DNA of 64,000 nt from Mesorhizobium neociceri (lineage in GTDB: Bacteria > Pseudomonadota > Alphaproteobacteria > Rhizobiales > Rhizobiaceae). Shown here piece after piece: positions 16,865 through 26,186 of the stretch. The translations under genes were made by a program, and so were the position numbers. Below the pieces are notes generated by a model. The model searched no databases. It was given only the letters and a program-made list of their open reading frames with translations, and was not told where the DNA came from. Every line of letters starts with the position of its first letter. Position 1 is the first letter of the stretch. The stretch lies in the NCBI RefSeq assembly GCF_013520985.1, contig NZ_JACDTY010000009.1:62001-126000 (forward strand), given 5' to 3'.

Positions 16865-17423
16865 AAGCGCGGATGGAGGCGGTGATCTCACGAAGCGTCA
16901 TGGTCTCGCAAAGTATCTCGTAAAGCTGTCTTCTCGGCCGTCGCAGGTCCTTCGGCGCATATCCGGCCTGGCCCAGGAGTTCGATGACTTCATCCCGCCA
17001 GAGAAGATGCGCCATCATGACCGGATCGATGTCGGGGTTGGCGACGGAGTTTCGCAACACATGGAAGCTGACACCGCCCCTTGGTCCCTGCTCGGCCGCG
17101 ATCACGCCGCACCATTCGGGAGCGTGACTCATGATGCTTGCGACATGCTTCGGCGCGGCCACGAGTGTGAGCTTTTGTAGCGTCTGGCGGTAGATATCTA
17201 TCTGCGTAGCGAACCGGTCTAGGCTGTCCTTGGCGCTCTTGATTTCATAGCCGTGGATGCAGCCGTTGATGACGGCGACATCGATGCGGCTTCGGGCGTG
17301 CGCGAGGCCAAGTTCGTCGATCACGAGCGTATCGGGATGAGATTTGGCGTGTCGCAATCGTTTGGCGTGTAGCGCAGAGCGAATGTCTGCGTCTGTCGTT
17401 CCCAACTTTGTCATGGCTGGCAT
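16818..17423 (-). CDS. sce7726-family protein (putative nuclease-like)
   Basis: A 201-residue sce7726-family protein, convergent with the beta-family gene. Residues about 35-60 carry DTLVIDELGLAHARSRIDVA, then VINGCIHGYEIKSAKDSLDR: E-x(n)-D-x(n)-ExK, a pattern seen in PD-(D/E)xK restriction-type nucleases, which makes nuclease activity plausible but unproven. The ATG at 17423 follows GGAGG; a second ATG at 17414 is possible. Its 3' end overlaps the beta-family gene by 47 bases on the opposite strand, so transcription of each may affect the other. Confidence 0.7.
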   Translation of the reverse strand: MPAMTKLGTTDADIRSALHAKRLRHAKSHPDTLVIDELGLAHARSRIDVAVINGCIHGYEIKSAKDSLDRFATQIDIYRQTLQKLTLVAAPKHVASIMSHAPEWCGVIAAEQGPRGGVSFHVLRNSVANPDIDPVMMAHLLWRDEVIELLGQAGYAPKDLRRPRRQLYEILCETMTLREITASIRAFMVQRQTWRDRPAHA

Positions 17424-17611
17424 TGTTATCCTCCAGCTTATGTTCTGCCGGAGGTTATGCTCCAAGCCAAGGTGGCATTCTGACTCACCTGACATTTCTC
17501 AAGCGTGTCACCGGCAATGTCCGCTTCTGGTCGTCGGAAAGCCAGCTGGAACGACCGAATCCGTCGCGCATACCAGACATTCGGCATCTGCTCCCCCTCG
17601 CGTTGCTCGTC

Positions 17612-18004
17612 TCATGCCTTCCACATCGTCGATCGGAGAACAGCCTGCATATGCTCTGCGAGGTCGAGTTCACCGCGCGCCTCAATCTCTAAAAGATATC
17701 GGGCCTTGGCCAGGCGATCCCCTTCCCCAACGGCGGCATAGCTGCAGACGGCGACCAGCGCCCTCTCCTCCGCCCGGCTGGCTCTGTCGCCACCGCCGAT
17801 GTCATGCAGGGCTTTGCCGAACGCAGCATAAGCTGTCTTGTGCGCCTCAATCAGCGCTCGCAGATTATTGGACGGTCCTTGGTCTCGACCCTGCGGCTCT
17901 GTACCATGCGCCGCCACCGCCACCGCCAGCGTCGACGCGACTGCGCTGCCCGCGTGCAAGAGCAGGGCGCGGCGACTGATCTTAGACGTGGCAAACTCTC
18001 CCAT
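17612..18004 (-). CDS. Tat-exported hypothetical protein
   Basis: A 130-residue protein with a twin-arginine signal (KISRRALLLHAGSAVASTLA), so it should be folded in the cytoplasm and exported. The mature part is helical (LRALIEAHKTAYAAFGKALH, a run of acidic residues) and ends MQAVLRSTMWKA. Related short proteins with unknown function occur in rhizobia. The length and codon use look normal for a real gene, but no ribosome site stands out. Confidence 0.55.
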   Translation of the reverse strand: MGEFATSKISRRALLLHAGSAVASTLAVAVAAHGTEPQGRDQGPSNNLRALIEAHKTAYAAFGKALHDIGGGDRASRAEERALVAVCSYAAVGEGDRLAKARYLLEIEARGELDLAEHMQAVLRSTMWKA

Positions 18005-18552
18005 TTCCTTCGATGGCGATAGGACCCTAACGCGATGGTTTGCGCATTCGTGTCAGGATTGACAGACCCTATGGCAGCGGCCATCCGGTGCGGGCGATGC
18101 GCAGCGCCCGCATCTCGGACGGTATGCCGCGCTGCCGGCAACCTTCGATTTAGACTCAGACTGTCGCGACTGGTCGCTTTCATCAGGACCGTCAAGCCGA
18201 TGCATCCGCAGTGCTGAGGATGGCGCCAGCCGACAAGCCAGCGCTGGCAGCCGTGCCGACCGCCATCGCAAGCCACAAAGCCAGTTCGACGAGATTCTGA
18301 CGTTTAGGATCCACCAACTCAGCTGCTCGCTGGCCGGATCGTTCAGCGAGTCGTAGCAGGGGTGTGACGAGCCAATCCTTGAAGAGGCGCTCGACGTGGT
18401 CGCGATAACGCAGGCGCCTTTTCTGCGCCTCGGGTCGTCCAAGGTGAAGCGGACGCGTCAACCTTGTGATGAAGTCGAGCCTTTGCCAGTGGCGAGCTGG
18501 CAGGCGGCATCGATCACCAGCTTGCCTGGCGGCGCTTGGACCCGACTCATCA
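18005..18552. other. Intergenic; unclear frames
   Basis: About 550 bases between the Tat protein gene and nolO. A minus-strand frame at 18192-18470 ends in a hydrophobic stretch (LALWLAMAVGTAASAGLSAG) and might be the tail of a membrane protein, but it overlaps the nolO end in another frame and has no family match that I know. Confidence 0.35.
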
Positions 18553-20607
18553 TCACGCTGAGAGCCTGTTATGCTGACCCAACGTTTGATCGCAGTCTTG
18601 ATCGATACGAGAAGCTTGTGATGGATGCAACTGAACAAGGCGCTGCTCCCACAGTCGTCGCAGCTCCTCCATCAGAGCTTCACACTGAGCCTTATGCAGC
18701 TTAAATGCATCCAGGAGATCCTCCACCACGGCTTCGCCCTCAATCCGCATCAGCAGATCGAACAAGTCGTGTGAGATTCGCACACTGTCACTGCTGGAAT
18801 GGTTCGCACGGATCTCGCAGACAGTCTCCTGACGATCCCGCGCTGTGTAAGCACGAGCCTGATGGAGGGACACATAGGGCGGCAATGAAACCGCAAGCGC
18901 AGTCCAATCCTGCAGCGTTGCTGCCCGCTTTTTCACTAGGAAGGGCCCGACCACAAGTCCATCCAGCTCTGTCGTCAAAAATGTGGCAATCGCGTCTGCA
19001 ACCGAATCCACGATCGGTTCGGCGTTGTTGTTAAAGGACGTGTTCAGCAGAATTGGGGTGCCTGTCCGCTGCTTGAACGCGTTGATGACGTCCCAGTAAG
19101 CGGGATTGGCGTTGCGCGATACCGTTTGCAGGCGAGCCGTACCGTCGACGTGGGTAATGGCGCCGAGCAAGGCGCGCTTTGAGTCACGCACGCGAACAAC
19201 GAAGTTCATGAATGGAAATTCGTGTTTACCGTCCGGGAGGTCGAAGAATTCGCTGGCATGCTCTTCCAGCACAGATGGCGCGAACGGCCGATAGCCTTCG
19301 CGCTTCTTGACCATCGCATTGATCCGGTCCTTGTTTGCGGCGGGCCGAGGGTCGGCCAGAATGCTGCGGTTGCCCAGGGCACGCGGCCCAAACTCCGAAC
19401 GACCCTGCACCCAGCCGATCACGGCGCCCTCGGCGATCCAGTCGGCTGCACTGCTTGCCACGTCATCAGAGCGTTCAAACTCGATATGTCTGGCCCATGT
19501 ATTCAGTTCCTGTTGCACGGCGAGCTCGCTCCCTAGATCAGGACCCCAATAGACCTGTTGCAGCCGCTCACGCGGCGCGGGGCAGCCCATCTCGTTGGAG
19601 ACTATGAGCGCAGCGCCCAAGGCGCAGCCAGCGTCGTGAGACGCGGGCTGCACGAAGATGTCCTCGAAAAGCCCTGAATACAGCAGCTTGCCGTTCATCG
19701 TGCAGTTGTGGGCAACCCCGCCAGCCAGGCACAGCCGCTTCATACCGGTGGCCTCGCGGTGATGCCGCAGAATGTGGAACACGATCCGCTCAAGAGCTTC
19801 CTGCAGTGACGCACTCACATCTCGATGCTGCTGGGAGAAGGGCATTCCCTTTCGCCTGACCTGGATGTAGCGGAGCAACGCCGGACCGATGCGGTCGAGG
19901 TGAACACGATAGCCACCGTCGTGGGCGGAGAGCTCGTAGAACTGCTGGAAGAGATCGCGATAGGGAGCGGGATCCCCGTAGGGGGCGAGTCCCATTACCT
20001 TGTATTCGTCGAATAAGCCGTAGCCGAGATAGCGAATCGTCTCGAGATAAAACAGCCCAAGAGAGTTGTTCTCAGGGAAAGTCTCGAGTTGCGTAACGTT
20101 TGTGCCAGACCCGACCGCCACGAGGCCTGACAGGAAATCGCCGGAGCCATCAATCGCCAGGATAAGGCTTTCCTCGAAGCCCGACATTGCAAACGCGCTG
20201 ACGGCATGCGCCTGATGATGACTTACGAACGAAATCCGCGAACTGTCGAATTTAGTGCCGAACTCACGCGCCAGCAGATCCTGTAGCAAGGGTTTCGCAC
20301 CCAGCGGAGTGGGCTGGGAAGCGGAGACACCTTCAAGCATGGCGTTGGCAAACGGCTCGCTGGCGTAGACCGCGACACAATCAATGTCGCTGAGCTGAAC
20401 CCCCGCCGCTGAGAGACAGTATTGAATCGAACGAATTGGCAGCTTGTTGGAGTGTTTGATCCGGTTGAGGCGTTCCTCTTCTACGGCGGCTATCACCTGT
20501 CCGTCTCGGACGAGCACCGCGGCGCCATCGTGCATGAAAGCATTCGCAAGCTCGAATCGGCTTTCATGGACTTGGTCAAGTCCGCCGCTAATTCCCAGAC
20601 ACAGCAT
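18553..20607 (-). CDS. nolO: Nod-factor carbamoyltransferase NolO
   Basis: A 684-residue O-carbamoyltransferase of the NodU/NolO/TobZ family that adds a carbamoyl group to the non-reducing sugar of the Nod factor. The N-terminal catalytic domain shows HDGAAVLVRDGQVIAAVEEE, SHHQAHAVSAFAMSGFEESL with the metal-binding His cluster, and ILAIDGSGDF; the C-terminal YrdC-like part shows GWVQGRSEFGPRALGNRSIL and LLNTSFNNNAEPI. The opening MLCLGISGGLDQVHES is characteristic of NolO rather than NodU. ATG at 20607 follows GGAG. A nod box lies about 110 bases upstream, so flavonoid-NodD control is expected. Confidence 0.88.
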   Translation of the reverse strand: MLCLGISGGLDQVHESRFELANAFMHDGAAVLVRDGQVIAAVEEERLNRIKHSNKLPIRSIQYCLSAAGVQLSDIDCVAVYASEPFANAMLEGVSASQPTPLGAKPLLQDLLAREFGTKFDSSRISFVSHHQAHAVSAFAMSGFEESLILAIDGSGDFLSGLVAVGSGTNVTQLETFPENNSLGLFYLETIRYLGYGLFDEYKVMGLAPYGDPAPYRDLFQQFYELSAHDGGYRVHLDRIGPALLRYIQVRRKGMPFSQQHRDVSASLQEALERIVFHILRHHREATGMKRLCLAGGVAHNCTMNGKLLYSGLFEDIFVQPASHDAGCALGAALIVSNEMGCPAPRERLQQVYWGPDLGSELAVQQELNTWARHIEFERSDDVASSAADWIAEGAVIGWVQGRSEFGPRALGNRSILADPRPAANKDRINAMVKKREGYRPFAPSVLEEHASEFFDLPDGKHEFPFMNFVVRVRDSKRALLGAITHVDGTARLQTVSRNANPAYWDVINAFKQRTGTPILLNTSFNNNAEPIVDSVADAIATFLTTELDGLVVGPFLVKKRAATLQDWTALAVSLPPYVSLHQARAYTARDRQETVCEIRANHSSSDSVRISHDLFDLLMRIEGEAVVEDLLDAFKLHKAQCEALMEELRRLWEQRLVQLHPSQASRIDQDCDQTLGQHNRLSA

Positions 20608-20718
20608 TTCTATCTCCACATCGTGACGGGCAAGCCAGATCGGCCTGCCTCGGATCGTTTCCATCTAAATGGGCCATCGGTGCGCGTGAGGTGCCTGTGT
20701 CCATGCAAGATTTCGGAT

Positions 20719-20766
20719 GAGTGATGAAATCGTTTGTTTCGATCAAAAGCATTCACGACATGGATA
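20719..20766 (-). promoter_or_regulatory. nod box upstream of nolO
   Basis: Read on the minus strand, the sequence has the NodD-binding layout: ATCCATGTCGTGAATG, then a GATCGAAACAAACGATTT core and a CATCACTC end. The spacing and most conserved bases of the rhizobial nod box are present. It lies in the noeJ-nolO gap and gives nolO its own flavonoid-inducible promoter. Confidence 0.8.
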
Positions 20767-21104
20767 GCTGCCGGGGATGCGCTTCAAATGACCGGCGATT
20801 AATCTCTCTCTTTGCATGGCGACTTGGTCTGACAAGTCTGCCAATCTTTACGAAGCGAACGCATGAAGGCGCTAGAAGCGAGAGCGGCGACGAAGGAACT
20901 GAGTTCCAAATCGTGCGTATGGAAATGTGATGCGCGATGCCTTTGGGCCATGCGCGAACAGCCCTTCTAACCAGCATTTTGGAAAGTGCGCAGCCTCACC
21001 GCTGATGCCATTAACCAGCGCGATTTTTCTCGCTAAAGCTGGAACGCAGGGAAGGAAACGCGGACCAAGTTCCTGCTCGGGTTACGACCTGTAGTGTTTG
21101 GCTG

Positions 21105-22520
21105 TCAGGTGCGACCGTATACGTCCTCAAGCCGCACGATGTCATCTTCGTCGAGGTAGTCGCCGCTCTGCACCTCAATCATCACAAGGCCGATGCTACC
21201 CGGGTTCTCGAGCCGGTGTTTGTGGCCGCATGGGATGTAGGTCGACTGGTCGGTGGTCAGGAACAGTTCCTGGTCGCCGTTGATGATCTTCGCGGTGCCG
21301 CTCACCACGACCCAGTGCTCGGAGCGGTGGTAGTGCATCTGAAGGCTCAAGCGCCCGCCTGGCTTCACCTCGATGCGCTTGATCTTGAAGCGCTCGCCTT
21401 CCTCCAGGACCGTGTAGGTACCCCAGGGCCGGTGCACCGTGTTGTGTAGCAAGTGCGCCTTGTGTCCCGCCGCCTTTAGTCCTTCGAAGAGCTTCTTGAC
21501 GTCTTGGACGCGATCGCGGGATGCAACAAGCAATGCATCCGGGGAATCCACGATCACCAGGTCGCTGATGCCGACCGTGCCGATGACCCGCTTATCCGCG
21601 CTTATGTAACTGCCCACGGTGTCCACCACGTGGACATCGCCGCGAATCCTGTTGCCGCTCCCGTCAGCAGCGACCAGTTCGGCCATCGCATTCCAAGACC
21701 CAATGTCGTTCCACCCCATTTCGCAGGGGACCACAGCGAGATTGTGGGTTTTTTCCATTACGGCACGGTCGAGCGAAATACGCGGCGCCCGGACGAAGTG
21801 CTCGGACGAGAGTTCGATGGTAGCAAAGCAGTCGCGATCAACGATTGCGGCGTTCTCGTAGCTGCCGAGAACGGCATCGATGACCTCCGGGCAATGCAAG
21901 GCCATTTCGTCGAGCATGAGCTGCGCCTTGAAGCAGAAGATGCCGGCGTTCCAGAAGAAGCGTTTGGAGGCGACGTAGGATTTGGCAGTCTCGATGTCCG
22001 GTTTCTCGACAAACCGGACGACTTCCTCACCGTCGGCCTCGATATAGCCGAACGCCGTGTCCGGTCTGTCAGGCGTTATGCCCAGGGTTGCGATGCGCCC
22101 GCAGTGCGCGTGTTCGATGGCCCGGCTCATGGCGGTTTGAAATGCCGACAGATCGCCAATCATATGGTCGGCAGGAAAAACGCATAGGATCGCATCAGGA
22201 CCTTGTGTTCCCTCGGCATGAATCGTTGCCGCAGCGACGGCGGCAGCAGTATCACGACCCTCCGGCTCAAGCAGAAAGGTGCGCGGCAAAAGAACGGAAT
22301 CGAGCTCGTCGAAATCGTCTTTCATGAGGAGAAGGTGTCCAGTCGAGGCCACCGCAACAAACTCGACGACGTCCTGCATCGACTCCGCACGCAGCACGGT
22401 ATGCTGGATGAGCGAACGCCCATCCGTCACCTTGAGGAAAGGTTTGGGGTGTGATTGCCTTGAGGCAGGCCACAAACGCGAGCCGGCTCCCCCGCCGATG
22501 ATGACCGGAACCACTTTCAT
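21105..22520 (-). CDS. noeJ: Mannose-1-phosphate guanylyltransferase NoeJ
   Basis: A 471-residue bifunctional-type enzyme that makes GDP-mannose from mannose-1-phosphate and GTP; the C-terminal cupin half resembles type II phosphomannose isomerase. The nucleotidyl loop IIGGGAGSRLWPASR is at residues 7-21, followed by KPFLKVTDGRSLIQ; the sugar site motif FVEKPD and the cupin HYHRSEHWVVVSGTAKIING are in place. GDP-mannose is the precursor of GDP-fucose for Nod-factor fucosylation. It starts on the last base of the noeK stop (TGATG, with GGAGG just upstream), so it is coupled to noeK. Confidence 0.88.
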   Translation of the reverse strand: MKVVPVIIGGGAGSRLWPASRQSHPKPFLKVTDGRSLIQHTVLRAESMQDVVEFVAVASTGHLLLMKDDFDELDSVLLPRTFLLEPEGRDTAAAVAAATIHAEGTQGPDAILCVFPADHMIGDLSAFQTAMSRAIEHAHCGRIATLGITPDRPDTAFGYIEADGEEVVRFVEKPDIETAKSYVASKRFFWNAGIFCFKAQLMLDEMALHCPEVIDAVLGSYENAAIVDRDCFATIELSSEHFVRAPRISLDRAVMEKTHNLAVVPCEMGWNDIGSWNAMAELVAADGSGNRIRGDVHVVDTVGSYISADKRVIGTVGISDLVIVDSPDALLVASRDRVQDVKKLFEGLKAAGHKAHLLHNTVHRPWGTYTVLEEGERFKIKRIEVKPGGRLSLQMHYHRSEHWVVVSGTAKIINGDQELFLTTDQSTYIPCGHKHRLENPGSIGLVMIEVQSGDYLDEDDIVRLEDVYGRT

Positions 22521-23953
22521 CAGATGACCTCCATTTCGTCGGCAAGCGAGAATGCCTGCGCCCTTTTCAGCGTCAGGGAGACGATCGCCATCGCCCTTCT
22601 TTCATTCGCAGCCTCCGAGTAGCAGCGCAGTTCCGGGGCGTTGCCGGAAGGCCGCACATGCACGATCTCGCCGGTAAGCATCTGCGCTCTCAGGCCATCG
22701 GTTTCGTCGACTTCAACAACTGTCCCGAGGGGAGCAAGAAAGCGCTGTAGCGTGGCCCGGCTTTCCAGGCGATCCATCAATCTGCGCGAACATTCGGTGG
22801 GGAAGTTTTGAAGGCGTTCACTCGCGCATACAGGAAGCTTCCAAAGCCCGCGCAGTCGCGACAGCTTCATGTTTGTGGACGCCATGGTGCTGAGGACGGC
22901 CAGGATTGGGAGGAATGAGTCCCGCGTCGGCAGCGCGGTCAATGTCTTTCCGTTCACTATGCAGTCCGACCCTAGCAGAACACCGCCATTGGCCTCAAAA
23001 CCGACAACGATGCTGCCGGCACGCTGCGCCGCTTGCATGGCTTCAATGACAAACGGAGACCCGACCTTCGTCCTCAGGACCTCGAAACCGAAAGCGTGCG
23101 AAATTCCCGAGTTGGAGGTCACCGGCGTCACGATTGTGTCCGCCTTCAAGAACATAGCAGTGGCGAGCCCAACCAGGTCGCCGCGAAACAGATCGCCTCT
23201 CTCGTCCGCGATAAGAGGCCGATCGGCGTCCGCATCCGTCGACACGATGGCGTCGAGACCGAATCCGCGGACCCATTTCTTTAATCTTGCAATTGTCGCT
23301 GCGTCCACGGCTTCCGTATCGACAGGCAGGAAGCTTTCGGTTTTCCCGAGGGCGACCACGCTGGCACCGAGCGATCGAAGAACCTCTACCAACAGTTCCG
23401 CCGCGACCGAACTGTGCTCGTAGACACCAAGTCTCATACCGGAAAGGGATTCCGGCTCCAGCATATCAATGGCGCGCTCTCGATAGGCGGCGATCGCTTC
23501 TTCATGGCGCCCAGGCGATGACGTTCCCACAGGGCCCGGTGGCAAGCGATAGGCATTTGATCTTTCGGCTACGAAGCGCGTGATCGCGGCCTCATCGGCC
23601 TTGCTGATTTCACCATTCGGGCCATAGAATTTGATGCCGTTGCGATCGGCTGGAATGTGCGATCCGGTGACCATAAGGGCCGCCGCACCGTATCTGCGCG
23701 CATATAGTGCTAGGGCAGGCGTGGGTATGGCGCCGCAATCGACCGGCTGGAAGCCGTTTGCCGCCAACCCCGCCACGCAATTGTTGACTATGGCCTGACT
23801 GCTGTCACGGAGATCGCGCCCTATGAAGACCGACCTATTCGGCTGAATCCAGCTCGAAACCAGACGCCACGCGAACGCTTCGGCATAAAGTCCACTGGCC
23901 TGGCCCACCAATTCCGAAGCCAAACCTCGAACGCCGCTTGACCCGAATTTCAT
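22520..23953 (-). CDS. noeK: Phosphomannomutase NoeK
   Basis: A 477-residue alpha-D-phosphohexomutase that interconverts mannose-6- and mannose-1-phosphate. Domain order: N-terminal KFGSSGVRGLASEL, the phosphoserine loop MVTGSHIPADRNGIKFY with the catalytic Ser, the metal loop STDADADRPLIAD, the sugar-binding GFEANGGVLLGSD, and the C-terminal phosphate-binding RPSGNAPELRCYSE. First gene of the noeK-noeJ operon, about 100 bases downstream of a nod box. Together with NoeJ it supplies GDP-mannose for Nod-factor fucose; noeL, nolK and nodZ are not in this window. Confidence 0.88.
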   Translation of the reverse strand: MKFGSSGVRGLASELVGQASGLYAEAFAWRLVSSWIQPNRSVFIGRDLRDSSQAIVNNCVAGLAANGFQPVDCGAIPTPALALYARRYGAAALMVTGSHIPADRNGIKFYGPNGEISKADEAAITRFVAERSNAYRLPPGPVGTSSPGRHEEAIAAYRERAIDMLEPESLSGMRLGVYEHSSVAAELLVEVLRSLGASVVALGKTESFLPVDTEAVDAATIARLKKWVRGFGLDAIVSTDADADRPLIADERGDLFRGDLVGLATAMFLKADTIVTPVTSNSGISHAFGFEVLRTKVGSPFVIEAMQAAQRAGSIVVGFEANGGVLLGSDCIVNGKTLTALPTRDSFLPILAVLSTMASTNMKLSRLRGLWKLPVCASERLQNFPTECSRRLMDRLESRATLQRFLAPLGTVVEVDETDGLRAQMLTGEIVHVRPSGNAPELRCYSEAANERRAMAIVSLTLKRAQAFSLADEMEVI

Positions 23954-24052
23954 GATTTCGCTTTGCTGGTGAGTGGCACGCTCATCTGATGATCATGGCA
24001 GTTGAGTCGATCGGTCACTGCCTGTCGGGGGTTCGCTATGCCGCATCATGAC

Positions 24053-24102
24053 AGGTCGGTAAATTTGATTGTTTGGATGGAATGCATCCATGGCATGGAT
24101 GG
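24053..24102 (-). promoter_or_regulatory. nod box upstream of noeK
   Basis: On the minus strand the sequence reads CATCCATGCCATGGATGC, a short spacer, CCATCCAAACAATCAAATTT and ACCGACCTG, an excellent match to the rhizobial nod box (ATC-N9-GAT repeats and the AAACAATCRATTTTACC half). It should place noeK-noeJ under NodD and flavonoid control. Confidence 0.88.
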
Positions 24103-24107
24103 TGTCC

Positions 24108-24602
24108 AGGAAGCTGTCTCGGTCAGGCGCGGCACAATCCTGCGAGATCGTGTCCTTGGGAGTGGATGCTATGGGGCGAGCGGCGAGAGTGTGGCATCCT
24201 TCGCTGTCTCAACCACCATCAGAAGGAGGCGTCCCATGTCGCAATCTTTTGTCGAGAGCCGGACCCTCCGACGCGGTGGACGACGGTGACACAAAGGAGG
24301 CGAACCACTGCTCCGGGGAGATTTTCAACTATCTGAGGAGCAACCAGCACGGCCGGAGAGTCGTGGATGAACTGGGCCATTACAAATCTTGGAGCAGTTC
24401 TGCCGGACAGCCGCCTTGGCGAAGGATACGCGGGATGAGGCTGGAAAGATGATCGATAGAATCCAAACGGCACGACAGCGCCGCCACGGAGTTTAAGGTG
24501 TGCACACTACAGATCCCCTGCGGCGCAAGGAATCTGCCAGGCCTGTATTCCAGGTTGGTGGCGGTTGCTCGCGTAAACTTGAGCTGCTTTCGAAGTGCTC
24601 GT
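24108..24602. other. Intergenic, no clear gene
   Basis: About 500 bases between the noeK nod box and the subtilase end. Plus-strand GGAGG-like sites occur near 24224 and 24295, the first followed by a 17-codon frame, but nothing can be named. Confidence 0.4.
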
Positions 24603-25562
24603 CTATCTGATCGAAGCGGGTGCCAATGCCCTCGAAAGGCTGGCCTCACCGCGGCCGTAAGTCGCCGGATTGTAATTGACGAGGGTGTCGGTCCTCGCGG
24701 TATCCAGCAACTGATTTCTGACCTGCGTCGGCGTTGCCGATGTGAACTTGCTGCCAACGATGGCAGCATAGCCCGAAACCACAGGGGCCGCTTGAGACGT
24801 GCCGTGTAGGCCAGTCTTGTCACTCTCGACACCCACGGTCAGGAACTGGTTCTGCACCTCCGGGTCTGAGCCGGCATAATTCGAATATGTGGCCAGCTCT
24901 GCCTTCCTCCCCGGAGTGCCATTGTGGTCGAGCGCACCCACAAATATTGCCGATGGCATCCCGATCAGGCTGACAGCTAGTACATCGATATTCCCTTGGA
25001 TCGGGGTACCTATTGCGATGCCATCGTTGCCGGCGCTCTTTGTGACGACGGCAGCACCCGACCGGGCCGCATCGACAATCGACCGCTCGAGCGGGTACTG
25101 GCTCAGTGGCTCCATAAGTTCGTAGCTCAGATTAATGACATTGAGGTCGTCCTGCAGCCTGATCGAAGAATTGTCCAAATAGTCACGCTTGAACATGTTT
25201 GCACCAGGGGCCACCATGCCGGCACTTTCAGCGACCCATTCCCCGTGCCGCTGCATCTGCGTGCCGTGGCCGAGATCTCCCTCAAATCGGTTCTCTATCG
25301 TGAAGTCATCTACGACAGTTATCGATACGCCAGAACCGGTATAGCCTGCCGCCCACGCTTCACCAATATCCGGGCTCATCCAGCAAAACGTGCCGTCGGC
25401 GTTTTGTGGGCAGCGCGAGCTACTGCTTTCCGCGGCTGGAGTACCGGTCGTTCCTTTGCCGCTGACACCGGCATCGAGATCACCCGCGAAACCGGGTGCT
25501 GCCGACAGGCACGCTACAAGACCGAGAACGAAACCCACCGGGAACAATTGTGCTTTGGACAT
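24603..25562 (-). CDS. Secreted subtilisin-like serine protease (S8)
   Basis: A 319-residue S8 peptidase with an N-terminal signal peptide (VGFVLGLVACLSAAPGFAGD). The catalytic triad is visible: Asp in SITVVDDF, His in GDLGHGTQM, Ser in HGTSQAAPVVSGYAA, with the oxyanion Asn in KSAGNDG. The chain is compact, with no pro-domain or C-terminal extension beyond the catalytic fold. The gene lies 60 bases after a secreted hypothetical gene in the same direction, so the two may share a promoter. The substrate is unknown; its position beside the nod genes hints at a host-interaction role. Confidence 0.85.
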   Translation of the reverse strand: MSKAQLFPVGFVLGLVACLSAAPGFAGDLDAGVSGKGTTGTPAAESSSSRCPQNADGTFCWMSPDIGEAWAAGYTGSGVSITVVDDFTIENRFEGDLGHGTQMQRHGEWVAESAGMVAPGANMFKRDYLDNSSIRLQDDLNVINLSYELMEPLSQYPLERSIVDAARSGAAVVTKSAGNDGIAIGTPIQGNIDVLAVSLIGMPSAIFVGALDHNGTPGRKAELATYSNYAGSDPEVQNQFLTVGVESDKTGLHGTSQAAPVVSGYAAIVGSKFTSATPTQVRNQLLDTARTDTLVNYNPATYGRGEASLSRALAPASIR

Positions 25563-25622
25563 CTAAACCTCCTGTCTAATTGTTCTTCATCAACGAACTT
25601 ACGGCCTGGCCTTTTACCATCG

Positions 25623-26186
25623 CTAAAATTCACCCCTGAACCGAAGGTCGAGTTTCCATCGGCTTGGCTCGAGGTTTGTCATGTATTTCAACGTATCCGA
25701 GGGCCGCAGTTGCGAGGCCGCCAGACGGCAATTCACTGTATGGACGCCGCCGACGGGGCCATAGTCAGCAATGCAAGGTCGTTCCGTCAGGTCCCCGCCC
25801 AAGATCGAACTGACGGTGAGAGAAAGTGTCGTGGACGGTGTCGGCCGTCTTTGCAGAATAAAGCCGAGTTTCACACTTGGGTCGATTCGGACCTTTTCGG
25901 CACGCTGGCCGGTGCTGGCGCCCCACAGGAGACCGAAATCGTCCGACAGCTGCGTCAACATTTCAAATCGCATGTCGGTCCAGCTGCTATGGTACCACTC
26001 GTCGAAAGACACCGGGGTGCCATCCGACAGCTCGTATCCGCCTTCTCCCAGACGTTTGGCGGCGGCAGTTAGCTCCGAACCCTGGTAAATGCCGACAAGG
26101 CTGGTCTCCTGTCCGTTCGCAGCCATCGCGGTGACGAAGAATGCCACGACGAACAGGCCAAAACCCGCCGCCAGCCGTATGCACAT
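25623..26186 (-). CDS. Secreted hypothetical protein
   Basis: A 187-residue protein with a signal peptide (LAAGFGLFVVAFFVTAMAAN, cleavage near ANGQ). The mature part is rich in beta-type segments and aromatic residues (YQGSELTAAAKRL, WTDMRFEMLTQLSDDFGLLW, VKLGFILQRRP, SILGGD) and ends in LDLRFRGEF, a terminal Phe pattern also seen in small outer-membrane beta-barrels; that reading is tentative. A pair of cysteines (PCIADYG, VNCRLA) may form a disulfide. ATG at 26186 follows GGGAG. Probably the first gene of a two-gene unit with the subtilase. Confidence 0.6.
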   Translation of the reverse strand: MCIRLAAGFGLFVVAFFVTAMAANGQETSLVGIYQGSELTAAAKRLGEGGYELSDGTPVSFDEWYHSSWTDMRFEMLTQLSDDFGLLWGASTGQRAEKVRIDPSVKLGFILQRRPTPSTTLSLTVSSILGGDLTERPCIADYGPVGGVHTVNCRLAASQLRPSDTLKYMTNLEPSRWKLDLRFRGEF

